Positions 6,723 to 12,396 of a stretch of DNA of 12,396 nt are shown piece by piece. Position numbers and translations under genes: made by a program. Origin of the DNA: Gemmatimonadota bacterium (lineage in GTDB: Bacteria; Gemmatimonadota; Gemmatimonadetes; Gemmatimonadales; GWC2-71-9); NCBI GenBank assembly GCA_029859185.1, contig JAOUDR010000030.1, forward strand, positions 1-12,396, read 5' to 3'. Numbering within the stretch: position 1 is the stretch's first letter; every line of letters starts with the position of its first letter. A model generated the notes under the pieces. It made no database searches and had not been told where the DNA came from. It saw only the letters and a program-made list of their open reading frames with translations.

Positions 6723-9227
6723 CTACACATCCATCTCCCGCTGATCCTGCCCTGGCGCCACGATCTCCGGCAGTTCCTCGTCCCCGTTCGTCTCGTCTTC
6801 CTTCACGACCCGGGTGATATCGACCACCGTGTCCCCGGCATCGAGGTTCATGACGCGCACGCCCTGGGTGTTCCGGCCGATCACGCGGATCCCGTCCACC
6901 GGGACGCGGATGATGACGCCGTGGCGCGTGATCATCATCAACTCGTCCTCGGGCAGGACTTCCTTCAGGGCCACGATGGCGCCCGTCTTTTCGGTGTGCT
7001 TCAGCGTGATGATGCCCTTGCCGCCGCGCCGCTGGACCCGGTAGTCGCCCAGCTCGGACCGCTTGCCGAGCCCCTTCTCCGTGACGACGAGGAGCGTGGC
7101 GTCGCGGCGGACGACCACCATGTCCACGACCAAATCGTCGTCCCCAAGGGAGATCCCGCGCACGCCCGCCGTGGCCCGACCCGTCTCCCGCACGTCCCCC
7201 TCCGCAAACCGAATGCTCATCCCGTGACGCGTCGCGAGCACGATGTCACTCGACCCATCGGTGACCTGCACGTCGATGAGTTCGTCGTCATCCTCGATGT
7301 TGATGGCGTTGATGCCCGTCGCGCGCGGATTGCCGTACGCCGACAGCACCGTCTTCTTCACCGTCCCGTTGGTGGTGGCAAAGATCAGGTAATGCTGGTC
7401 ATCGAAGGTACGCACCGCCTGAAAGGCGGCGATCCGCTCGCCCTCGCCGATCTGGATCAGATTGATGACCGGTTTGCCGCGAGCCGCGCGACCGCCCTGC
7501 GGAATGTCGTATACCTTGAGCCAGTAGACCTGACCGTTCTGGGTGAAAAACAGCATGTAGTCGTGGGTCGAGGCGATGAACAGATGCTCCACCCAATCAT
7601 CGTCCTTGGTTCCCATGCCCGCGAGCCCGCGACCGCCGCGCCGCTGCCGCCGGTAGGTCGTCACCGGAATCCGCTTGATGTAGCCCGAGTGGGAGATGGT
7701 CACCACCATGTCCTCCTCGGCAATCAGGTCCTCGACACTGAACTCGCCGGTGTCGGACACGATCTCCGTGCGCCGCGCATCTCCGTACTTCTTCTCGAGA
7801 TGGGTCATCTCTTCCTTGAGGATCTCCATCCGACGCTCGCGCGAGGCGAGGATCCCCTCCAGCTCGCCAATCAACGCCTGCACCTCGCCGAGCTCCGCGT
7901 CCAGCTTGTCGCGCTCGAGCGCCGTGAGCCGGGCGAGCCGCATGTCGAGGATTGCCTTGCTCTGCCGCTCGCTGAGCGTGAACCGCTCCCGCAGCGCCGC
8001 GTCCGCCGACTCCACGTCCCTGGCGCCGCGGATGATCTTGATCACCTCGTCGATGTTGTCGACGGCGATCTTGAGGCCTTCCAGGATGTGCTCGCGCGCC
8101 CGTGCTTCGCCAAGATCGAACTCGGTGCGCTTGACGATCACCACGTGCCGATGCTCCACGAAATGCTGGAGCATTTCCTTCAGCCCCATCACTTGGGGCT
8201 GGCCATCCACCAGCGCGAGCATGATGGCACCGAACGTCGCCTGCATCTGCGTGCGCTTGTAGAGCTGGTTGAGGACCACTTCCGCGTTGGCGTCGCGCTT
8301 CAACTCGATCACGACCCGCATCCCGTCGCGGTCGGACTCGTCCCGGAGGTCTGAGACGCCTTCCACCTTCTTGTCGCGCGCCTGGGCCGCGATTTGCTCG
8401 ACGAGGCGTGCCTTGTTGACCTGGAACGGAATCTCCGTGATGACGATCTGCTGCTTGCCCGTCGACTCGCGCTCCTCGATCTGGGCGCGGGCCCGCATGA
8501 TGATCCGCCCCCGCCCCGTCTCGTAGCACTCCTTGATGGCCTCGCGGCCATAGATGAACCCGCCCGTGGGGAAGTCCGGCCCCGTGACGATCCTCCGGAG
8601 ATCCTTGAGGTCGCAGTCGGGGTTGTCCACGAGGTGCCGAATCGCCGTACACACCTCACCGAGGTTGTGCGGCGGGATATTGGTCGCCATGCCCACCGCG
8701 ATGCCGCTCGCGCCGTTGACGAGCAGATTCGGGAACTTGGACGGCAGTACCGTGGGTTCTTCCAGCCGGTCGTCGAAATTCGGCGCGTACGCGACAGTCT
8801 GCTTGTCGATGTCCGCCAACATCTCGATGGCAATCGGCGTGAGCCGGGCTTCCGTGTACCGGTACGCCGCCGCCGAGTCACCGTCTACCGAGCCGAAGTT
8901 CCCCTGCCCGTCCACCAGCGGGTACCGCAGCGAGAAGTCCTGCACCATGCGCACGAGCGCGTCGTAGACCGCCGTGTCCCCGTGCGGGTGGTACTTGCCG
9001 AGCACGTCGCCGACGACCGTCGCGGACTTCTTGTACGGCCGGCTCGGAACCAGTCCGAGCTCGTTCATCGCGTAGAGGATCCGGCGGTGCACGGGCTTGA
9101 GCCCGTCGCGGACGTCCGGCAGGGCGCGGGAGACGATGACGCTCATCGAGTAGTCGATGAACGACTCCTTCACCTCGTCCTCGATAAGCCGCGGGAGGAT
9201 GCGCTCGCGCTGATTCGGGGCGGTCAT
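6723..9227 (-). CDS. gyrA: DNA gyrase subunit A
   Basis: 834 residues, full length for GyrA. It is the DNA-cleaving and rejoining subunit of the A2B2 gyrase that introduces negative supercoils using ATP hydrolysed by GyrB. The catalytic tyrosine is Y124 in AYRYTEARL. The quinolone-determining region reads HPHGDTAVYDALVR, with T85 and D89 at the positions of E. coli S83 and D87; Thr at the first site is natural in several lineages. The C-terminal wrapping domain has the GyrA box QRRGGRG at 528-534 and a second perfect box QRRGGKG at 732-738. The acidic tail (EDETNGDEELPEIV) is typical. The ATG is supported by GAGGAA 5 bases upstream. ParC is the main alternative, but the GyrA box argues against it. 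It is the first gene of a four-gene - strand unit. Confidence 0.98.
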   Translation of the reverse strand: MTAPNQRERILPRLIEDEVKESFIDYSMSVIVSRALPDVRDGLKPVHRRILYAMNELGLVPSRPYKKSATVVGDVLGKYHPHGDTAVYDALVRMVQDFSLRYPLVDGQGNFGSVDGDSAAAYRYTEARLTPIAIEMLADIDKQTVAYAPNFDDRLEEPTVLPSKFPNLLVNGASGIAVGMATNIPPHNLGEVCTAIRHLVDNPDCDLKDLRRIVTGPDFPTGGFIYGREAIKECYETGRGRIIMRARAQIEERESTGKQQIVITEIPFQVNKARLVEQIAAQARDKKVEGVSDLRDESDRDGMRVVIELKRDANAEVVLNQLYKRTQMQATFGAIMLALVDGQPQVMGLKEMLQHFVEHRHVVIVKRTEFDLGEARAREHILEGLKIAVDNIDEVIKIIRGARDVESADAALRERFTLSERQSKAILDMRLARLTALERDKLDAELGEVQALIGELEGILASRERRMEILKEEMTHLEKKYGDARRTEIVSDTGEFSVEDLIAEEDMVVTISHSGYIKRIPVTTYRRQRRGGRGLAGMGTKDDDWVEHLFIASTHDYMLFFTQNGQVYWLKVYDIPQGGRAARGKPVINLIQIGEGERIAAFQAVRTFDDQHYLIFATTNGTVKKTVLSAYGNPRATGINAINIEDDDELIDVQVTDGSSDIVLATRHGMSIRFAEGDVRETGRATAGVRGISLGDDDLVVDMVVVRRDATLLVVTEKGLGKRSELGDYRVQRRGGKGIITLKHTEKTGAIVALKEVLPEDELMMITRHGVIIRVPVDGIRVIGRNTQGVRVMNLDAGDTVVDITRVVKEDETNGDEELPEIVAPGQDQREMDV

Positions 9228-9232
9228 GGATG

Positions 9233-9238
9233 TTCCTC
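9233..9238 (-). promoter_or_regulatory. Ribosome binding site of gyrA
   Basis: GAGGAA on the - strand, 5 bases before the ATG at 9227. Confidence 0.7.
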
Positions 9239-9247
9239 GGGGTACGG

Positions 9248-9268
9248 AAAAAGGGGCCCGACGGCCCC
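9248..9268 (-). terminator. Terminator-like hairpin in the gyrA leader
   Basis: On the - strand GGGGCC, loop GUCG, GGCCCC, then five U. The stem is six G-C pairs. It lies between the predicted gyrA promoter and the gyrA ribosome site (U-run ends 9 bases before GAGGAA). It has the form of an intrinsic terminator pointing into gyrA, so it is either an attenuator or a block on antisense reads coming from the 9.5-11 kb region. Confidence 0.6.
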
Positions 9269-9284
9269 CGGGTGGAGCCTTAGA

Positions 9285-9313
9285 AAGATACCCGGTCCAA
9301 GTCCCGAATTCAA
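9285..9313 (-). promoter_or_regulatory. Predicted sigma70-type promoter of gyrA
   Basis: On the - strand, -35 TTGAAT (9313-9308), a 17-base spacer, and -10 TATCTT (9290-9285). The start of transcription would be near 9278, ten bases before the terminator-like hairpin. Spacing is ideal; both boxes depart from consensus by two bases each. The rest of the 253-bp divergent gap (9228-9480) holds the hairpin and the leader of the lipoprotein gene; I see no other clear signal. Confidence 0.5.
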
Positions 9314-9465
9314 CGGTCCCGCATTACTCCAAGCCGTTGTCTCTCAGTATCTTACGGCGCCACCAGCTCGTCGCCCCTCGCCGCCGTGCCGCCATCGCAA
9401 GCGCGAGGGTGCGGAGGAGACCGGTTCGCACTGGTCCGCGGCCATTGACGCCGGCCGGCAAGACC

Positions 9466-9471
9466 GAGGAG
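9466..9471 (+). promoter_or_regulatory. Ribosome binding site of the NTF2-like lipoprotein
   Basis: GAGGAG, 9 bases before the ATG at 9481. It selects this start over the much longer open frame that reaches back over the gyrA start. Confidence 0.65.
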
Positions 9472-9480
9472 CTTGGCCCC

Positions 9481-9912
9481 ATGCGACCTTTCATGCTCTT
9501 CCTGGCGGCCCTGGTGGGCTGCGCACCATCCCCGACACCACCGTCCGATCCCACCCCTGAGCTGCAGGCGCTGATGGCCCAGTCCGCGCGCGCCTGGAAT
9601 GCGGGCGACCTCGACGGCTTCCTCATCACGTACGCGCGTGATTCGGCGACGACCTTCGTGACCGCACGCGGCCCGATCTACGGGTACGAGCAGATCCGTG
9701 GCCGCTACGCGGCGCGGTTCGAGCCAGGCGCCGAACGCGACTCCCTGACGTTCGCCGGTTTCACCGTGCGCATGATGGGGGCCGACTACGTGCTCTCGAC
9801 AGCGCGTTACGTCCTGACCCGCGGCGATTCCGTCACGGCCACGGGCCCGTTCACCGTGATCTGGGAACGGCGGCCGGAGGGATGGCGGATGGTGCATGAT
9901 CATACGTCGTGA
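9481..9912 (+). CDS. Small NTF2-like (DUF4440/SnoaL-type) lipoprotein
   Basis: 143 residues. The N-terminus MRPFMLFLAALVGC is a short lipoprotein signal with lipobox LVGC; Cys14 would be lipidated and the mature protein anchored to a membrane. After a Pro-rich spacer (15-27) comes a cone-shaped NTF2-like domain: a helix with AWNAGDLDGFL, typical of the DUF4440/YybH group, then strands ending in FTVIWERRPEGWRMVHDHTS. Members bind small ligands or act as simple enzymes, and most have no known substrate. The open frame extends upstream to 9226, but that part is Arg/Pro-rich and opposes the gyrA start; the ribosome site fixes 9481. It is divergent from gyrA and convergent with the propeller gene 57 bases away. 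Confidence 0.82.
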   Translation: MRPFMLFLAALVGCAPSPTPPSDPTPELQALMAQSARAWNAGDLDGFLITYARDSATTFVTARGPIYGYEQIRGRYAARFEPGAERDSLTFAGFTVRMMGADYVLSTARYVLTRGDSVTATGPFTVIWERRPEGWRMVHDHTS

Positions 9913-9937
9913 GGTGAGCGTCCCTCGGTTGGAGAGA

Positions 9938-9962
9938 GCAGAGGGGCAGAGGGGCAGCGCGG
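9938..9962. repeat. GGCAG-type octamer array, copy 1
   Basis: About three 8-bp units (GCAGAGGG, GCAGAGGG, GCAGCGCG) in the short gap between the convergent lipoprotein and propeller genes. It resembles the two other octamer arrays near 11.1 and 11.6 kb. Confidence 0.6.
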
Positions 9963-9969
9963 TCCGTCG

Positions 9970-11196
9970 CTACGGCTTCTCAATCCTCGCCCGCACCACG
10001 AACGGCACCTCCAGCTCGTCTTCCGTCACCCCATAGATGAAGCCATTGCGGATGATCGGCACAGGATACAGGCGGAGGGCGAAGGGGAGCCGTACGCCGC
10101 CGAGGTAGCGACCTTCGGGATCGAACACGTCGAAGGCGTGGCCCTGGTCCTCGCGCTCGCGCGTGACGAGCTCGATCCAGAGCGAGCCGTCATCGGCAAC
10201 GATCAAGCCACCGATTGCCGGTTTCACACCCGGGATCCGGGAACGGTCTACCTTGCCACCCTGGGAGGTGAACCACTCCAGGCGGGCGACCGCGCTGTCC
10301 ACATCCTCCGACGTGACGGACAGCGGCTCGAACGCGCGCGTCACTTTGCGCAGCGTGTCGCCCGCGGCCGTGCGGTGATACAACTCGTAGGGCCCCGTCA
10401 TGGCAAACCAGAAGTCACCGTTGCGGGTGAGCGCCCAGTCGAGGCTCGGACTGAACGGGACCCCCGTCCGCATCCGACCACGGTCTCTCACAAGTTCGAA
10501 GAAGTTCTCCGGTCCTTCATACCACGGTGGGCGGATCGAATCGATCGGGCTGAGCGTCGAGTCGTACCGCACGAGCAACATGCGGAAGCCAGCCGCGCTC
10601 ATGTCCGGGGCGTAGTTGTAGAACACCCCGGCGGTATCGAACCCGCCCGGCCACGGCATGTACACGAATCCGCCAAGCGCATGGTGACTCGTCACGAATG
10701 CGCCGGCCGTGTCGATGACGGAGATCCGGTTGTTCTCTGGGTCCACCACCCAAAGGGTGCCATCGGGCGCCCACGCCAGACCGATGGGCTGGTTGAACTC
10801 CTCCGGTCCCCCTCCCTTGCGACCGATGGTTCGCACGTGTCGCCCGTCCGCATCGAACACCCGAAGTTCCTGGGCCTGGCCCTCGATCACGTAGATCTGC
10901 CCCGCCGGATCCACCTCCAGGGCATTGATCTGCCCGAACAGGTCCGGCCCCAGTCCGTCCAGCGTCCCAATCCGGAGTTCCTCCACGACGCGCCACGCCG
11001 AGGCGGAGTCCCACACGCCGGTGGCGGGATTGGTCACGACGATCATGCCGGAGGGGAGGGTATCGATTCGGCCCTTCCAGGTTGGTGATCCGTCTGCCGC
11101 CGGTGCGCAGCTTGAGAGAACCAGGAGAAGTGGCAGCGCGGCAGGGCGGCAGTGCGGCAGCAGCCGGGAGTCGCAACGAAACGTGGTAGTGTGCAT
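9970..11196 (-). CDS. Six-bladed beta-propeller (NHL-type) lipoprotein
   Basis: 408 residues from the ATG at 11196, which has a perfect AAGGAGGT ribosome site 9 bases upstream; the frame is open to 11382, but that part opposes the four-helix-bundle gene. A signal peptide ends in lipobox LSSC with Cys30. Residues about 60-400 are propeller repeats of NHL type: blades such as INALEVDPAGQIYVIEG, RVFDADGRHVRTIG and GLAWAPDGTLWVVDPENN. The protein would sit on a membrane surface facing the periplasm or the outside, where such propellers bind proteins or ligands; many large families of these in soil bacteria have no assigned role. Residues 12-22 of the signal region are encoded by an octamer repeat array. 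No partner gene points to a pathway. Confidence 0.85.
   Translation of the reverse strand: MHTTTFRCDSRLLPHCRPAALPLLLVLSSCAPAADGSPTWKGRIDTLPSGMIVVTNPATGVWDSASAWRVVEELRIGTLDGLGPDLFGQINALEVDPAGQIYVIEGQAQELRVFDADGRHVRTIGRKGGGPEEFNQPIGLAWAPDGTLWVVDPENNRISVIDTAGAFVTSHHALGGFVYMPWPGGFDTAGVFYNYAPDMSAAGFRMLLVRYDSTLSPIDSIRPPWYEGPENFFELVRDRGRMRTGVPFSPSLDWALTRNGDFWFAMTGPYELYHRTAAGDTLRKVTRAFEPLSVTSEDVDSAVARLEWFTSQGGKVDRSRIPGVKPAIGGLIVADDGSLWIELVTREREDQGHAFDVFDPEGRYLGGVRLPFALRLYPVPIIRNGFIYGVTEDELEVPFVVRARIEKP
11131..11164. repeat. GGCAG-type octamer array, copy 2
   Basis: Units GGCAGCGC, GGCAGGGC, GGCAGTGC and a partial GGCAGCAG in tandem on the + strand. It lies in the 5' coding end of the propeller gene and encodes part of its signal peptide. 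Since 8 is not a multiple of 3, successive units are read in different frames. Confidence 0.75.
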
Positions 11197-11205
11197 GAAC
11201 GTGGT

Positions 11206-11213
11206 ACCTCCTT
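11206..11213 (-). promoter_or_regulatory. Ribosome binding site of the propeller lipoprotein
   Basis: AAGGAGGT on the - strand, a full match to the anti-Shine-Dalgarno sequence, 9 bases before the ATG at 11196. It decides the start of this gene. Confidence 0.8.
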
Positions 11214-11241
11214 GCGCGGCCTTCTTCGCTACCGTTCCGCT

Positions 11242-11595
11242 GTGAACACCCATCATCACCTCGAGGTCTGGCAAGACGCACGGCGACTGGTTCGGATTAT
11301 CTATCGCTTGACTGACGGACTCCCGTCGGCCGAGCGCTTTGTCGTCGTCCCCCAGGTACGACGAGCCGCCTGGTCGGTCCACAACAACATTGCTGAAGGC
11401 AACGCCAAACTCGGGCGGCGCGAGATGCGGCGCTTCTTCGACATTGCTATCGGCAGCCTAACTGAGGGGGATGCCATGGTGGCCACACTTGGCGACTTGT
11501 ACAGCCTTGACGCACAACTCGTTGCGGCGGTAGCAAACCTCCGTGGCTCAATCAACGGTCGCCCGTTCGCCATGTTGCGCGCCGGACGCCGCTAG
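11242..11595 (+). CDS. Four-helix-bundle protein (S23/IVP family)
   Basis: 117 residues from GTG 11242. The sequence follows the family closely: HLEVWQDARRLVRIIYRLT near the start, then PQVRRAAWSVHNNIAEGNAK, then RRFFDIAIGSLTEGDAM. The family was first known from intervening sequences inside 23S rRNA genes, but most members, as here, are stand-alone chromosomal genes of unknown function; the fold is a four-helix bundle that forms a pentamer in known structures. No ribosome site precedes the GTG; the start was chosen because relatives begin a few residues before the LEVW motif. The frame is open to 11152, but upstream it overlaps the propeller gene start. The divergent gap is only 45 bases. 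The gene ends on TAG in a CTAG palindrome shared with the convergent RND gene. Confidence 0.88.
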   Translation: MNTHHHLEVWQDARRLVRIIYRLTDGLPSAERFVVVPQVRRAAWSVHNNIAEGNAKLGRREMRRFFDIAIGSLTEGDAMVATLGDLYSLDAQLVAAVANLRGSINGRPFAMLRAGRR

Positions 11596-12396
11596 CCCGG
11601 TACCAGTGCTGCCACGCTGCCGCGCTGCCGCGCTGCCTCACTCCGCCTCTCCCCCCGCCGCTCCGCCAGCAAATAGAGCGCCGGCGTCACGGTCAGCACG
11701 AGGACCATCGAGCTCGTGAGCCCGCCGATCAGTGAGAGGCCGAGCGCGTTCCAGATGTTCGCGTCGGCGGATTCACTGAACAACACGAGCGGCAGCAGGC
11801 CGAGGATCGTGGTGCAGCTCGTCATCAGGATCGGGCGCACGCGTTCCAGGGTGCCTTGGATGGTCGCGTCGCGCAGCGGGATTCCGTGGCGGCGGCGGAG
11901 CTGGTTGACATGGTCCACGAGGAGGATCGCGTTGTTCACCACGATGCCCCCCATCGTGATCACCCCAATCCACGCTTCCCGGGTGAAACTGGCGTCCGTG
12001 AAGTAGAAGATGAGGAACACGCCGACGAGGGCCATCGGCACGGTGAGCAGCACCACGAACGGTTGGATCACGGACTCGAACAACGCGGCGGTCACCATGT
12101 AGATGAGGAGCAGCGAGATCCCGAGGACGATCCAGATCTGGCGCTGTTCCTCCTCGTCCCAACGCCAGTCATCTTCTCCCTCGATCGAGTACCCATCCGG
12201 CAACCGGGTGGACGCGATGACGGCGTCCCGCGTCCGGTCGCCGAGCTTGGACGGTCCGCGGAATTCGTAACTCACGTAGCGCTGGTACTGCTGGTTCTCG
12301 CGCTCGATCCGGCTGAGCACCTCGCGCTCCCGCACCTCCCCCACGTCGCCGAGCCGTACCATGCGACCGTCGCCAGCCTGGATCAGCAGGTTCGGC
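11592..12396 (-). CDS. RND efflux permease, C-terminal part (cut at window edge)
   Basis: 267 residues visible; the frame is open to the right edge, so the ATG at 12362 is internal. It matches the C-terminal quarter of AcrB/HAE-type proton-driven RND pumps, inner-membrane trimers that export drugs or metals with a periplasmic adaptor and an outer-membrane channel. The visible part starts in the periplasmic domain (MVRLGDVGEV; RENQQYQRYVSYEF) and then has five membrane helices: IWIVLGISLLLIYMV, PFVVLLTVPMALVGVF, WIGVITMGGIVVNNAILLVD, RPILMTSCTTILGLLPLVLF and a last one ending TVTPALYLLAE. GGIVVNNAILLVDHVN is the conserved helix-10 motif. The cytosolic tail after LLAERR is Arg/Ala-rich and is encoded by an octamer repeat array; it is probably not conserved. 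Substrate cannot be told from this part; adaptor and channel genes would be to the right. Confidence 0.92.
   Translation of the reverse strand, partial: PNLLIQAGDGRMVRLGDVGEVREREVLSRIERENQQYQRYVSYEFRGPSKLGDRTRDAVIASTRLPDGYSIEGEDDWRWDEEEQRQIWIVLGISLLLIYMVTAALFESVIQPFVVLLTVPMALVGVFLIFYFTDASFTREAWIGVITMGGIVVNNAILLVDHVNQLRRRHGIPLRDATIQGTLERVRPILMTSCTTILGLLPLVLFSESADANIWNALGLSLIGGLTSSMVLVLTVTPALYLLAERRGERRSEAARQRGSVAALVPG
11607..11638. repeat. GGCAG-type octamer array, copy 3 (inverted)
   Basis: Units GCTGCCAC, GCTGCCGC, GCTGCCGC and a partial GCTGCC in tandem on the + strand, the reverse complement of the unit in the other two arrays. It lies in the 3' coding end of the RND gene and encodes part of its tail. 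With the array at 11131-11164 it brackets the four-helix-bundle gene as an imperfect inverted repeat. Confidence 0.75.

Noticed and set aside
9324..9353. Possible + strand promoter for the lipoprotein (TTACTC, 18 bases, TATCTT)
   Set aside because: The -35 box is poor, and the spacing is at the edge of the usual range; the -10 alone is common by chance.
11242..11595. Accessory (Avd-like) protein of a diversity-generating retroelement
   Set aside because: Avd shares the four-helix-bundle fold, but no reverse transcriptase, template repeat or variable repeat is in the window, and the motifs are those of the general S23/IVP family.

Overview
The window is GC-rich chromosomal DNA from a free-living bacterium. 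The gene style fits a Gemmatimonadota-like or Acidobacteriota-like organism: secreted amidohydrolase and PIG-L proteins, beta-propeller lipoproteins, a zinc-ribbon Ser/Thr kinase, and a stand-alone four-helix-bundle gene of the S23/IVP family. This assignment is an inference from gene content and base composition; there is no rRNA or marker that proves it. I see no tRNA, rRNA, CRISPR array, insertion sequence or phage gene.

Layout from left to right. (1) 2-694, + strand: the 3' part of a trypsin-like serine protease with an intact catalytic triad, cut by the left edge. (2) 696-3067, - strand: a two-gene unit of secreted hydrolases. A metal-dependent amidohydrolase is followed by a PIG-L/LmbE deacetylase, joined by a TGATG stop/start overlap. 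The deacetylase carries 12 perfect copies of a 9-bp repeat that encode an (Ala-Pro-Val)12 linker. (3) 3103-9313, - strand: the gyrA unit, in the order gyrA, threonine dehydratase-like PLP enzyme, REC-GAF-GGDEF diguanylate cyclase, zinc-ribbon Ser/Thr kinase. The last three genes are joined by GTGA and ATGA overlaps, and the unit ends in a GC-rich hairpin terminator. A sigma70-like promoter and a terminator-like hairpin precede gyrA. (4) 9481-9912, + strand: a small NTF2-like lipoprotein, divergent from gyrA. (5) 9970-11196, - strand: a six-bladed beta-propeller lipoprotein. (6) 11242-11595, + strand: a four-helix-bundle protein, divergent from the propeller. (7) 11592-12396, - strand: the C-terminal end of an RND efflux permease, cut by the right edge.

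The most notable functional context is the coupling of a cyclic-di-GMP synthase to a cytosolic Ser/Thr kinase directly behind gyrA and a threonine dehydratase. No histidine kinase is visible for the receiver domain. The most notable structural signals are the 9-bp repeat in the deacetylase, a terminator-like hairpin in the gyrA leader, and three arrays of a GGCAG-type octamer at gene ends near the propeller, four-helix-bundle and RND genes. The four-helix-bundle and RND genes also share one CTAG palindrome as their two stop codons. I found no clear novel defence or mobile system; most of the window is ordinary chromosomal content.
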